Source: Camellia lanceoleosa
Lineage: Eukaryota > Streptophyta > Magnoliopsida > Ericales > Theaceae
Assembly (NCBI GenBank): GCA_025200525.1
Contig: CM045761.1
Span: 37,766,190 to 37,830,189 of the forward strand
DNA: 64,000 nucleotides
Direction of reading: 5' to 3'
Shown here in pieces: positions 35,233 through 47,039 of the stretch (within the stretch, counting starts at the first letter, position 1; every line of letters begins with the position of its first letter). The notes beneath the pieces were generated by a model. That model did not search any database. It was not told the origin of the DNA and saw only the letters and a program-made list of their open reading frames with translations. The position numbers and the translations under genes are program-made.

Positions 35233-37894
35233 ATGAGTAAAAATAGCATAGCATGTTCCTCTGTTTGTTATTCCTCTGCTATACTCATAGCACTAGTGTC
35301 CATGACAGTTATTAATACTAGTTTGTTAGCCTCAGCATCATCTACGACATCGTCGTCGTCAATGATAGAAGCGAAAGCTCTACTCAATAGCAATTGGTGG
35401 GGGAACTTTTCTTATACAGATCACTGCAAGCTGTTGGGCATCACTTGCAATGGGGCAGGAAGTGTCACTCACATAAACCTTTCTTACTATTGTTCTTATT
35501 TTGATTATTACACTTTCCACCCCGGAAAGCTTGAAAACATGAACTGGAAATCCTTGCCAAATCTTGAATATCTCGATCTCGACGGGTGTAACTTTACTGG
35601 AAGCATCCCTGAGGAAATTGGTTCTCTGTCAAAGCTCACCAGGCTTGATCTCTCCACCAACTATCATCTTGAAGGTTTGCTACCTCTCACCTTGGGAAAC
35701 CTCACCCAACTAGTACAACTTCATATATCTAATACTAATATCAGTGGTCCGATCCCTTCATCTATTGGTCAATTGACCAATTTGACATCATTGTATCTCT
35801 ATTCAAATCAACTCAACGGTTCCATTCCTCTAGAAATAGGGAAGCTACAGAATTTGGTTGACATGTATATCGATCACAACATCCTTAGTGGTCCAATCCC
35901 TTCATCTATTGGTCAATTAACCAGTTTGGCTACTCTAGATCTCTCGTTAAATTATTTCAGCGGTTCCATTCCTCCAGAAATTGGAAAGTTGAAGAATTTG
36001 GTTGAAATGAATATTTATGGTAACATCCTTAGTGGTCCAATCCCTTCATCTATTGGTCAATTGACCAATTTGACTACTCTGGATCTCTCGTTAAATTATT
36101 TCAGCGGTTCCATTCCTCCAGAAATAGGAAAGCTAGAGAATTTGGTTTTAATGCATTTAGGTGGTAACAGCCTTCATGGTCTAATTTCTGTAGCAATAGG
36201 AGATTTGACACAATTGACTTACTTGAACCTCAAAGACAACCTTTTTAAAGGTAAAATCCCATCTTCTATAGGTCAGTTGATGAACTTGGAGTTTCTTGAC
36301 ATGTCTGTAAATCAGATTGACGGCACCATACCCACTGAACTGGGGCATTTATCCAACCTTAGTCATCTCAATTTGTCATGGAACCAACTTTTGGGCCAGA
36401 TATCAGCAATCAAAGTTCTCTACAAACTTCAATATCTGGACCTCTCTCACAATTTGCTTAGTGGACCTATCCCAAAAGAGCTAGAACAACTTGAATTTTT
36501 GATGGACATAAATTTGAGTGATAATTACTTGAATGGAACAATACCCCCTGAACTCCCAAATTTGTCCGATTTAACGCATGTAAATCTTTCCCACAATAAT
36601 CTCTCTGGCGAAGTCCCGTCTAGTCTTTGCCACACATATTATATTGACGTGTCATACAATCATCTGAAGTGTCAATTCCCACAATATATGTATGATAGTC
36701 CGCCCTCCAAGAAAAAAATAGTAAAGTTTACTCTCATCATTTCTCTCCCTATCATAGTTTGCCTTGCCTTTCTTGCATTTGCATGTTTTCGTTGCCGTAA
36801 AGCCCAAAAAAACAAAATTGAGGCAGGGGCAGTGAAAAATGGGGATATTTGCTCAATATGGAATTACGATGGAAGAATTGCATACGAAGACATCATCAAA
36901 GCAACAGATGACTTTGACATCAGACACTGCATTGGAACTGGTGGGTATGGCAGCGTGTACAAAGCTCGGTTGCCATCTGGCAAAGTAATTGCCTTGAAGA
37001 AACTTCATCGTTTGGAAGCAGAGGAGCCAGCTTTCGACAGGAGTTTTAGAAATGAGGTGGAAATGTTAACTAATGTAAGGCACCGAAACATAATAAAGCT
37101 TTATGGGTTCTGTTTGCATAACAGATGCATGTTCCTGGTGTATGAGTACATGGAAAGGGGAAGTTTGTTTTGTTCCCTGAGAATTGATGAGGAAGCTGTT
37201 GAATTAGGATGGGCTCTGAGGGTAAACATTGTTAAAGCAATAGCACATGCTCTATCCTACCTGCATCATGATTGCAGCCCACCTATTGTTCATCGGGATA
37301 TATCAAGCAACAACATTTTATTAAACTCCAAATTGGAGGCTTTTGTTTCCGACTTTGGCACTGCCAGATTGCTACATCCCAATTCGTCAAATCAAACTAT
37401 TATTGCAGGCACTTATGGATATATTGCTCCAGGTAGCATTAAATACTTTTCCTTAATTTCTTTAAACATAAAGTGAAGTGTATGGTTTCTTTCATTGATC
37501 TTTTGTTTGTGCAGAACTTGCTTTCACAATGGTTGTGACTGAAAAGTGTGATACTTATAGCTTTGGGGTGGTTGCACTGGAAACAATCATGGGAAGGCAT
37601 CCTGGAGAACTTCTCTCATCATTGGAATCATTGTCTGCTCAAAACATAATGCTAACTGATGTCTTAGACCCACGCCTTCCGCCTCCAACTAATCCAATAG
37701 TTGTGGGGAACATTGTTCTTGTTGCTAGAATGGCAATTGCATGCTTGCGCTCTGAGCCGAGATCTCGTCCAACAATGTTGCGCATATCTCAAGAGTTTCA
37801 GTCTTGCAGGAAGACTTTCGCTACACCTCTCTATGCAATTTCACTACTACAAGCAAGGAATGCAGAAATAGATTTTCATCCAACAAATGAATAA
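35233..37894 (+). CDS. LRR receptor-like kinase, MIK2-like (two exons)
   Basis: Exons 35233-37432 and 37515-37894 join to an 859-residue protein; the intron has GT at 37433 and AG at 37514 and splits the glutamate codon of the APE motif. In order: signal peptide (1 to about 36), LRR N-terminal cap with paired cysteines (about 40-80), about 15 plant-type LRRs (about 95-480), a basic KKK stop and membrane segment (about 498-518), and a Ser/Thr kinase. Kinase marks seen: GTGGYGSVYKA loop (about 567), lysine in VIALKKL, HRD with Arg (about 687, so an RD kinase), DFG (707) and GTYGYIAPE. Closest recognised group: MDIS1-interacting receptor-like kinase 2 type, subfamily XII, known in Arabidopsis for sensing SCOOP peptides at the plasma membrane; ligand here is unknown. 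LRR repeats 5-6 and 7-8 form a near-identical 144-bp duplication. The LRR region is shorter than in many relatives. This is the only intact copy of the cluster. Confidence 0.92.
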
Positions 37895-38230
37895 AGTCAA
37901 TGCTTGTGTTTTCTGTTGAAAAAACAAATCCACGTTTAGAAATGTCGTGCATTGTTTTTTGTTTCCAAGACTTTGGTTGTTACAACTAATATGTATGAAG
38001 GCTGCTATATGTGAACATTTGAATTTCACCTTTTATATTCCAAGTGGCAAACATGGTTTCTGAAACCTATTTTGTCTATGCTAGAGATGTAATATATTGA
38101 TTAGATCATGATCTCTGGCCAGGATGTCCAAAAAAAAGAGGTCTTGCACTAGAATCAATTTCAATGATGCTTTGCTCAAAGTCATTAGGAATTTAAGATT
38201 GCAATTCTAGTTACAGGATAAAAATGTGTA
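37895..38230 (+). other. 3' flank shared by all kinase copies
   Basis: AATAAA overlaps the stop region at about 37889. The segment with TGTATGAAGGCTGCTATATG (about 37990) and CTATGCTAGAGATGTAATAT (about 38078) recurs at 25150-25260, 59235-59340 and 59675-59775, marking the extent of the duplicated block. Confidence 0.75.
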
Positions 38231-38557
38231 TGTCCAGTTGACATTGTCAAAATGTTCTTATTTTAACACATCTTCTGCAAAGCAAGCTTTGATGTGTTGC
38301 ATTCCTTTGTGTTGTGAATGTCATTCATTGATCTTATTTTCCCCTTGATTTATTGGCTACAAAAAAAGAGTTACCATGAAAGTCATTTTCCTCCTAATAC
38401 TCTGGCTCATCATTTAAGCAAATACTCATTGCCAAAAGCACCAAATTACAGAAGCACATGAGCAAAAAGTTCAGAGATCTCAAGATCTTAAAGATCTCAA
38501 TCACAGTGAGTAGTTCACTGATTCTGAGCATTGTATACTCCACAAACCTACAAAATC

Positions 38558-38850
38558 TTACCAATAATCGCCATAAGAACACAATCCATTCTCAAAATGG
38601 TGAAACCTACTATTGTCCTTCACAATTATCTTTCCACCAACAACCTTGGAGATAAACTGGATTGCAGAATGATAGTCCACACGTACCCTCAAATTTTTCT
38701 TCACAATGATCGGCTTCCCTACTGGCATGCTTATTAGTGCAAGTGTGATAGTTATCCTCTCACTGTGACGATGAAGAACCTTCTCCTTCATATTACTGTC
38801 CACGTCAAGTGGGATAGAATTTGTGTTTTCAAAATCTAATTACGTTATTA
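38558..38850 (-). pseudogene. DYW-domain fragment of a PPR gene
   Basis: The minus strand encodes the last about 80 residues of a DYW deaminase-like domain, ending FHHFENGLCSYGDYW. The HSE catalytic motif is kept, but the CxxCH zinc motif is changed (reads RVDYH). Upstream sequence is cut at about 38830, where the next flank begins. It is homologous to the end of the gene at 60277-62080 and was copied with the kinase gene. Confidence 0.88.
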
Positions 38851-38859
38851 CTAGTGCAA

Positions 38860-40218
38860 TTTCCGGTTGTCCATTGAGAGAGCCATCCTCTTTCCCATTC
38901 TTGTTCACTTTTGGATTGCTTTCGTGCATAATGTATTCTTAGAAATATTGTTGAACTGCATCCATCTCTAGTTTTATTTTTTAATTTTTTTTGGGCTGGT
39001 TTCCATTCATGATTACAGACAAATTGATGTAAATCACATTTTTTTAAGTGATTTTTTTATTTATTTACTTATTTTAAGTTTAGCTGATGAAGTTTCTTTG
39101 TGTTGATGTTAGTAGTGTAAGATAAACCTAACAATGATAAATAGATCTTAGTTCCCATGAGGGTGTTTATCACGCGAGAAAATGGAGCATCCGGAAGTGA
39201 AGAATGCAATATTAGTTATGAAATCCAATGAATGAATAATGCATTGCTTTGGCCAAGTACTTGTTAAAAATAGTTAATGACTTTTCATGACTGGTCATAA
39301 TATGACGTGCGCCTGCATGTCGTAGAAGGGTTTTTACGGCGTGCGCCGTAAAAACCTTTTTTTGTTGTAGTGAGTATTTATAGGCATCATGTGGACTTCG
39401 CAAAAAGTCACAACCTTTGACATATTAGACAAGAGTATAGAGTCACAATGCTTCACAAAACATTGTGTCTCTTGATTTTGAATTCATACCCACTTCTAGA
39501 TTCTCTATGTCTCTTGCGGGAAGGTATATCACCACCTATGGAAAATGTTTGGGTGTAGTGAGTTACACCGAATTATGGTGCGATCACTTTTATTCCATCA
39601 TCTCCCATTTGATCACAACATTATGAGGTGACAAACCTAAGTTGAGCATGTTTACCTTGGTACCAATATTTTGCCTCATGCCAACTTTCATTTATGACTT
39701 TACCTTATAGATCGACGTCCGATTATGACTTGGCCATACGTGCGTACGTTTTTGCCACCAATCTGACCGCATTCGTACGAATGTGTTCTCCCACTAACAA
39801 CACATTCCAGATAACTTCAATTCACTACATTTCAAGTGGACGACATCAATTTTTAGTGCCGGGTTCATAGTGCATACCCAATCACCATTGACACCTATGC
39901 AAAATGTTTGGGTGTAGTGAGTCACACCGAATTATGGTGCGATCACTTTTATTCCACCAAGTAGAAAGGCAAATTCGTGTTATGAGGAATGGCTATGTCG
40001 GGCTGGCCCTCAGGAGTGGTGACAAGTTGCCTCGGCCCGTAGGAGTGGACATAGTGTTGTGTTAATCGGGTTCGTGTTGTAATCACCTCAACATTAATTC
40101 AATCAATTTATTTTTCAAGTTATTGTATTATGTCTTTTGCAATTTGTGTCATGTTAATGTGTCAAAACTCACTCTTAGTTAAAAATACTTCGTATATGGC
40201 GAGATTAATTTTTTGGGT
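38860..40218. other. Duplicated flank with transposon debris, no gene
   Basis: 38860-39090 and 39985-40210 match the block at 25800-28560. Between them, 39120-39980 is inserted sequence: it ends one part with CTTTTTTTGTTGTAGTG at about 39354-39370, a CACTA-type end preceded by a 12-bp-arm hairpin at 39329-39356, and holds a pair of about 70-bp direct repeats at 39531-39601 and 39889-39959. Confidence 0.5.
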
Positions 40219-41152
40219 AAATTACACTAACACCCAATTGTTCTTTTGAAATCATACTGACACGCCCTTTATTACTTGAAATCACACAAAACTCCCTTAC
40301 TTTAAGAAATATGTAACAATTTAAACCATCTGTTAGTTGACTATCAATTGATCAAATAGAAAATGATGAGATTCATAAAAATAAAACTTAAAATGCCAAA
40401 ATTACCCTCTAGTTCATATATTAGTTGGAGTGTTCAAAAATTTTTATTTTTGCTTGCAAAAAATAAAATAAAATCATGTCAACATTTGTTGAGTTTCACC
40501 AACTTTCTCTACAATAAGGAACAAGGATGCTCAAAGGACCTTGATCTTCTATCATTTTCCCACATAAAAAGAAATGATAGCATAGCAGTTTGCATTAACA
40601 TACCTAATCCATTATAAATTTCAATAGTGAAACAGATAAATCATATTCACAACGGCATTCGTCATGTATTTTCCCCAAATCAAATCATGTGATCTGTAAG
40701 CTCTAAAAAGTAGAACAACAACGATATGCATAGAAAATATTTTATTGACCGTGATAATCTTCATCTATTTCTGATGCAGAAGCAAACAGACTACAACAAA
40801 GAAGTGAAAAAAATAAAAATAAAGAGATGAAAGCAAATCCAAACATAGAGAACATAGAGATGAAATAAATTGCACTATTTTTTTTTTTTTTTCTCCTTCT
40901 TTTGAACAGATGAAATAAGAAATTGCAATGGTTGGATTACGTTACAGAGAACATAGAGATGGGAATGAGGGAAAGACGGAAGAAAAAGAAAAATTCAAAG
41001 ATTTTTATTTTTTACAAATAAGGGTAACATAATAATTGCAATATTTAATTAACAGTGTTAACTAATAAGGGAGGTCAATGTGATTTCAAAGAATAAAGGG
41101 GGTGTCAATGTGATTTCAAAAGAACAAAAGGCGTGTCAGTGTGATTTATCCT
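40219..41152. mobile_element. Foldback MITE (about 930 bp)
   Basis: Left end GGGTAAATTACACTAACACC and right end with GTCAGTGTGATTTATCC are imperfect inverted partners; the left subterminal TTTTGAAATCA repeats pair with TGATTTCAAA at 41055-41125. Flanks AATTTTTT on both sides look like an 8-9 bp target duplication. A poly-T tract lies at 40878-40892. Short frames inside are not supported as genes. Confidence 0.72.
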
Positions 41153-41466
41153 AAATTTTTTCTCACTAATTAAATTTCATGAAACTGATATTTACTAAAT
41201 GAAATTATTCATAATTTTTTAAAAAAAAAAAAAAAAACTTAATTGCATTTTCCTAATTAAAAAAAAAAACCCCTATTATTATTATTATTAATTTACTAGA
41301 TTGGCTCTAAAATAGATAACAAAAAACGCAGATCTTAAATAAATAAATAAAATAATAGCCGTAAATTCTTATTTTACATAAATTTTTTGTTTGACTAGAT
41401 GCAGTTAAATATAAGATTAGAAATATCATGGCAACTCTTACTGAAAATAATATTAAAATGTGTAAT

Positions 41467-41985
41467 TTTTTTTTTTTTTTTGTTACAGGAAAATCTTCCA
41501 TACTCTCCCGCAGGTCCAAGGCAGCGAGATCACCAGGGTGTCCTGTTAGCCATTCCGAGCGAGGAGACTATAACCTGAGAACTTGCCCCGACCTCCCAAG
41601 ACAAACTCCGCTTAAGTCAGGACTCGCACAGTGGGGGAGCATTGAACCCACTACTCGCACAGGACTCGCACAGTGGGGGAGCATTAACCTGAGAACTTGC
41701 CCCGACCTCCCAAGACAAACTCCGCTTAAGTCAGGACTCGCACAGTGGGGGAGCATTGAACCCACTACTCGCACAGGACTCGCACAGTGGGGGAGCATTG
41801 AACCCACTACTCGCACAGTGGGGGAGCATTGAACCCACACCAAATGCTAATTAGACAACATGAGGTCTAACCTCCTAATCAACTGTGCTTCGCCCAGGAG
41901 ATTGGCCCAAGGGGAAAGGAATTGAACTCATGACCTTGGGGTTTAAACCCCAAGCCTTAACCACAATGCCACCCACCCTTGGGTT
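41467..41985 (-). mobile_element. tRNA-derived SINE with expanded internal repeats
   Basis: On the minus strand the head has an A-box-like GTGGTTAAGGC and a B-box-like GAGTTCAATTCC (41905-41975), and the tail is the T-run at 41467-41482 read as poly(A). AATGTGTAAT flanks both sides (41457-41466 and 41986-41995); D1 has the empty site near 3760-3772. Inside, a 113-bp unit starting AACCTGAGAACTTGC repeats at 41573 and 41686, itself built from shorter units GGACTCGCACAGTGGGGGAG. The frames across it are repeat artefacts. Confidence 0.82.
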
Positions 41986-42844
41986 AATGTGTAATTAGTT
42001 ATTCATGTTATATCATATTATGTCATTTAGGTTCTTGTTAAAAATAGTTAATCTGCTAATTTCAGTTTTTTTTTTTTTTTTGGTAATTTAGGTTTTTTTT
42101 TTTTCAATCATAAAGCAAGAAGATCATATGTTTATTTTTTTAGTTCTTGTAACATTTTTGATGTCTTGATTTGTTTAAGTAAACTTAGTGTATAATTTTA
42201 ATAATTATACATAAAAAATTTAATTTTTTTTTTTTTTTGTTGTGATTACACATGAAAATTCCAATTTGAAGAGATTTTAACATTCCAAATAAGTCAGGAC
42301 CGACCCTTATCATATTGAATCTAGAATAGAATAAAATTATGATGAGGTAGAATAGAATAGGACATAATGGAGACTAGTCGATGAGGGAATCGTCCATAAC
42401 ACGTTCTTAGGGGTGATTATTCAGTATTTTCATAATATGAATATGTAGTGTTCTACAAGATTTTGATTTGTAAAAAGGGGTAGGAGTCCACGATTTATTT
42501 TGGGATGGAAAAACAACATGGGGACTAAGTAATTGGTGATTGGTTTAAAATACGGCTACATGGTGTTCCGGGATTATTAAATAATTTCCCTCCTATGGGG
42601 CATTTATGAGTCGATTTGGTAGGATTTATCACTAAATTTAGAACCAACTTAATTAGGATTGGTTTTAAGTTTTTGAATTCAGAATCAAATTAATCATGTA
42701 TTATATTCAATCCAGTCCAATCAAATCTAACCCAATATAACTCGGGTTGATTCAAGTTGGAATTAGGATTTTACTATATTAAAAATAAGTGAATCAATTA
42801 ATAATAAGGAAAATTCTATGGTTTTTGAGATGTGTACCATATAC

Positions 42845-43492
42845 CAGTGCCGGCCCTGGGCATTGGCCAACAAGGCCATGGTCTAGGATCCCTCAAAATA
42901 GACCTAAAAAAGGGGTCTCTTTTATTATGGTATAGTGTAATATATTAGGTATGTTTTAAGTTAAAAAAAAACATTAAAGAGAAAATACAAATTAACTTAA
43001 AATAAATTGACCCATTAAAAAATTAAAAGGCCCATTCAAAAAAATTAACATTGTAATCCACTAAAAATAGACCCAAAAAAGGGTCCTCCTATTATAGTTT
43101 ATTGTAATATTAGGTATATTTTAAATCTAAAAAAAAATTAAGGAAGACCCAAACTAACTTAAAATAAATTGACCTATTAAAAAATTGAAAGGTCCATTTA
43201 AAATAATTAGCATTGTTATTCATTGAAAATGATTTTGCAAAAAAATAGATTATGCAAGTATGATTAATTTATTTGCTTCTAAAAATGCAAGAAGAGCGAG
43301 GATCAAACAACACTTATTAATTGTTGTAATGTAATACTAAGTATTTTTTGTAATTTTGACACAAATTTTGTCTTTTATCTTCATTTTTTTTTCTTTTTTT
43401 TTTCATTCAATGAAAAAAAAAATGTGAAGGGCCCCAAAAATTTATTAGTTGATTATTGACTTTGGGCCCCGGAAATCTCAAGGCCGGGCCTG
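42845..43492. mobile_element. hAT-type non-autonomous element, complete
   Basis: It starts CAGTGCCGGCCCTGG and ends CCGGGCCTG, with the 8-bp duplication CCATATAC at 42837-42844 and 43493-43500. The uninterrupted site is seen at about 13278-13290. The 648 bp have no transposase frame; an internal about 180-bp segment (AAAGGGGTCTC type) occurs twice. A copy in the opposite orientation lies at 63092-63720. Confidence 0.88.
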
Positions 43493-44086
43493 CCATATAC
43501 ATATTTGATTGTTGGTTATTGCATTATTTTGATTATGATTGAAGAGTTTTTTGATATACCATAATGTTGTGTTTGGTTAAGAGATTTTTGAATGAATTTG
43601 AATAGGGAAAAGAAAAATGTAAGTGAAATGCGAATAAAATATATATATTTATTTAATTTTACACACTTTTTTTATTTCTATTTCCAAATCTCTTCCTAAA
43701 TTCTCTAACCAGACACAGCGTAAATGATATTTGGTTATAATTTATTTATTTTTAGTTATGACTTTTATAGAATTGAATTATAATACTTATCGTAATCAAA
43801 CTCACAAATATCATAATTTGTATATGATATATATCCTTTTAAAATAAATAAATTTTTAATATTTAAACCTAACATAAATAAAGAGTAAACTATTATTAAT
43901 ATAAATCAATACAAATTAAAAAAGTGCACTCACAAGTCAATGCAAATGTTAAAAAGTGCAGTCAGTAGTGCTACGTTCACGGGGTGGGTTTCAGGAATTC
44001 CTTCACGAGCGATCGTAGCCGAATTTTTGGTATTTTTATTGTGTGTGATGCACTCACAAGTAGTAGGTTATACTTATCCATGAACG

Positions 44087-44496
44087 GAGTGGGGACGCTG
44101 CTGCGTAGCCTGCGCAACGGCGTCTGTTGTGCAGCAATTTGGGCCCATTTCGGGGCCCATTTTAATAATCCGAACCGTTTACATTTTAGAATACGTCAAG
44201 TAGAATATGACTTCAAAAAATCATGTTAATCGGATATCGTTTACCCATTCATCCACTCACATTTGTATTCATTTTAATCAAGTTAAAATACATTTGTATT
44301 TATTTTTGTAGATACAAATGTGAGTGGATAAATAGGTAAACGATATCCGATTAACTTGATTTTTTGCAAGCATGTTCTATTTGACGTATTCTAAAATGTG
44401 AACAGTTCGGATTATTAAAATGGACTCCGAAATGGGCCCAAATCGCCGCACAGCAGACGCTGCTGTGCAGGCTGCGCAGCAACGTGTCCACTTCCT
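44087..44496. mobile_element. Foldback MITE with long GC-rich inverted arms
   Basis: The left arm GTGGGGACGCTGCTGCG to about 44290 is the near-perfect complement of the right arm ending at GTGTCCAC (44491), giving arms of about 190-200 bp. The outer 70 bp are GC-rich (GCTGCGCAGCCTGCGC type), the inner part AT-rich with AAACGATATCCGATTAA. The D1 paralogue at about 19165-19180 lacks it. Related in its ACATTTTA(A/G) arm region to the elements at 32194 and 46067. A clean target duplication was not found. Confidence 0.85.
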
Positions 44497-45520
44497 GATT
44501 TTTTTAAACACTATAAAACAAAGTTAACTTTATAGTATTTATAAATTATGACTTAAAAATTAAAACAAACTTACATTGAGATTTTTTTTGTGTTTTCCAT
44601 ACCCACCTTACCGTGCCTGTTGTAAATATTTTTCAAGCTTTTTAATGAGTAGACTATAAGCATAAATCTCACGCTCAGTGAAGATTACCTTACTTGTATT
44701 ACTACTCTCAAACTTTCAGAAAATTAAAGACAATAGATAAAGACATTATGAAAATGAAAAATTTTTTATTGAATAACTAAAAATTATAGAGCTTACAAGA
44801 AAGATAGAGAGAACACTCTTGCTTACTTATAAGATTTTGCTTCTTGGCTCTCTTTTACAAGACTCAGCCACACCTTTTATAGGCAAAGAGTGGACTTCAA
44901 TTTCGGAATTGAAATGTATAAAATTAAAAGATAACTTTCTTGTAATAAGATAAAAAAACTTTTTACATTCTGATTTATTGAAACTATAACTTAGCAGTGG
45001 TATCTCCACCACTTTAGTTTTGTTTAGCATTGGACTCATTTGTCTTCATTCATCTGTCTCCTTGGATATATTTGTCATATGAGCTTTCTTTTTGACTTTT
45101 TCTGTTATGCAAGCTTTACTTGGCTTTATCTTCCATGTAACTTATCCAAAGGATTCTTACCTTTTTTACTTGATTTATCATGTGAACTTCTGCCTATTTT
45201 TCATACATGCAAAGGTTTCATGTCTTATTTTGATTTATAGTGAATTTGGGCTCCTTTAAAGTTTTAATGGATTTTTGTAAGTAAATTTAATGTATAATTT
45301 TAATAATTTATGCAATTTTATTTTTTTATTTTTTGTGATTATATATAAGGGCTCAATTTCAAAAGACTTAAAAGTACAAAATAAGTTAGGGTTGACCGGT
45401 GAAGCGAGAATAGAATAAAATAAAATAAAATAGAGATTTGATCAAAAGGAGAGTCATGTCATTCACTCATAACACGCGTTATGCACTATTTTTTTTCTTT
45501 TTGACAAGTCCAACTCAATG

Positions 45521-45720
45521 AACTCCAAGAATTTGGTCAGGTAAATGAGGCCTGGGCTTGGGGTTTGTTCCCTTCAATATTTGAAGTTCGACTCTCCTTA
45601 CGAATCACAAGGATTAAGATTTGTTCAGATAGTAAAAATTAAGTCTGATGCATACAAATTGGCCCAAGATATCCTATATATATATATAGCAAAAAAAAAA
45701 AAAAAAAAACTCTTAAAAAG
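45521..45720 (+). mobile_element. Short SINE-like insertion
   Basis: A 200-bp insertion ends in an A-run and is flanked by AGTCCAACTCAATG and AGTCCAAATCAATG (45507-45520 and 45721-45734). The head contains a B-box-like AAGTTCGACTCTCC at 45584-45597 and an A-box-like stretch about 40 bp before it (TGAGGCCTGGGC). The combination suggests a tRNA-derived SINE. Confidence 0.65.
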
Positions 45721-46066
45721 AGTCCAAATCAATGCAAATGTAAAAGTCCATAGTTCCAAGTCACGACCCCCAAAAACTCACTCTTAGTTAAAAATATTAA
45801 GTTAAATCTTTTCTCACAAATTAAATTTTACAAAATGAATCTATATTGAATGAAATTATTCATAAAATATTTTATTTTTAACTTAATTGCATTTTCCTAA
45901 TTTAAGAAATTATGCCCTACTACTACTACTACTACTACTATTATTATTATTTCTAAGTTTTTTTTTTTTTTTGATCGACAATTATTATTACTAAGTTGAC
46001 TCTAAAATAGATAACCAAAGTACACATCTTAAATAAATAAATTAACTATAGCCTTAAATTCTTATT

Positions 46067-46447
46067 GGCCATGACGTTTCTCCAGACTGCCATTGGATTA
46101 GAGAATTGTTGCTAGGCTTTGTGGACCCATTTTTGAGTTCCCGTTTTGATAATTCGACCTGTACACATTTTAAGGTTCGTCAAGTACATCATCCCTGTAA
46201 AAAATCGAGTTGATCGAATAACAACAACCATGTGTTTGGATCAGTTTTGTATTAAAGAAAAAATAGAAAATGAAAAAATAAATGAATCACACAAAATTGA
46301 TTTCAATACGTGATTTTCATTATCCGATCGACTTAATTTTTTGTAGAAATAATATATTCGATGAATTCTAAAATATAAAAGGTTTGGATCATCGAAATGG
46401 GTTCTAAAAGTGGACCTATTAGGTCGGACTAGAGACCTTCCAATCCC
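46067..46447. mobile_element. MULE-like foldback MITE, diverged 9-bp target duplication
   Basis: Termini TTTCTCCAGACTG and its partner GGACTAGAGACC are inverted and the arms carry the same ATTTTAA, TGTAAAAAATC, GATCGAATAA features as the element at 32194. Flanks ATTCTTATT and ATTCCTGTT fit an old 9-bp duplication; the paralogous site near 41368-41385 is uninterrupted. Confidence 0.72.
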
Positions 46448-46731
46448 ATTCCTGTTTTACATGAATTTTTTATTCGAATAGATGGAATTACATGAAAGAT
46501 TAGAAACTTAAATATTCATGTTATTATATCGTATGTCAAAAAAGGGTCAACATTAACTTGCTAATTTTATTTTTTATTTTTATTTTTTTACATATTGGCT
46601 AATTTATAAATATATTTTTGGTAATCTGGTTTTTTGTAAATCATAAAGCAAGAAGATCATTTTTTTAGTTATTGTAACTAAATTTTCTTGTTTTTATTTT
46701 TTTAAGTAAATTTAGTGTATAATTTTAAAAA

Positions 46732-47025
46732 GGGTAAATTACTTTCACATCCTTGAGGTTAAGAGAAAATATAGCAAACCTCATAGTGTTTATATAATTA
46801 CATAGAATTTTTTTTTTTTTTAAGTAAGGTGACAAAGGTTAAAACTAATACAAATATTATAAAAACACAACGATATACAATCTAAAAGATATATTTCAAT
46901 ATAGGAAATATGACAATATTTTTTTTTTCATTTATATAACTAACAAATTTTTGATGAAAATGAGAGAAAGTGTTATATAAACTAAAAAATCTTAAAGGAG
47001 TCCAGTGTAATTACACCTTTAATAC
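46732..47025. mobile_element. Probable small foldback element before the kinase pseudogene
   Basis: GGGTAAATTAC at 46732 and GTGTAATTACACC near 47003-47018 are inverted partners, and TTTATATAA-type segments inside also pair. It ends only about 15-20 bp before the ATG at 47040 and has replaced the upstream region seen in front of the intact gene. Confidence 0.5.
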
Positions 47026-47039
47026 ATACCTCAATTATT

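Larger units (their letters stand above)
41403..45420. repeat. Block D2, paralogue of 3715-20090
   Basis: Core AT-rich sequence matches D1 in order. Differences are insertions: a SINE (41467-41985), extra sequence near 42410-42595, a hAT element (42845-43492) and a foldback MITE (about 44087-44496) in D2; solo LTRs and the promoter-module array in D1. No gene is seen in the core. Confidence 0.75.

Noticed and set aside
41428..41843. Repeat-rich frames of 134 and 91 residues
   Set aside because: They run through the amplified SINE body and its flank; not protein genes.
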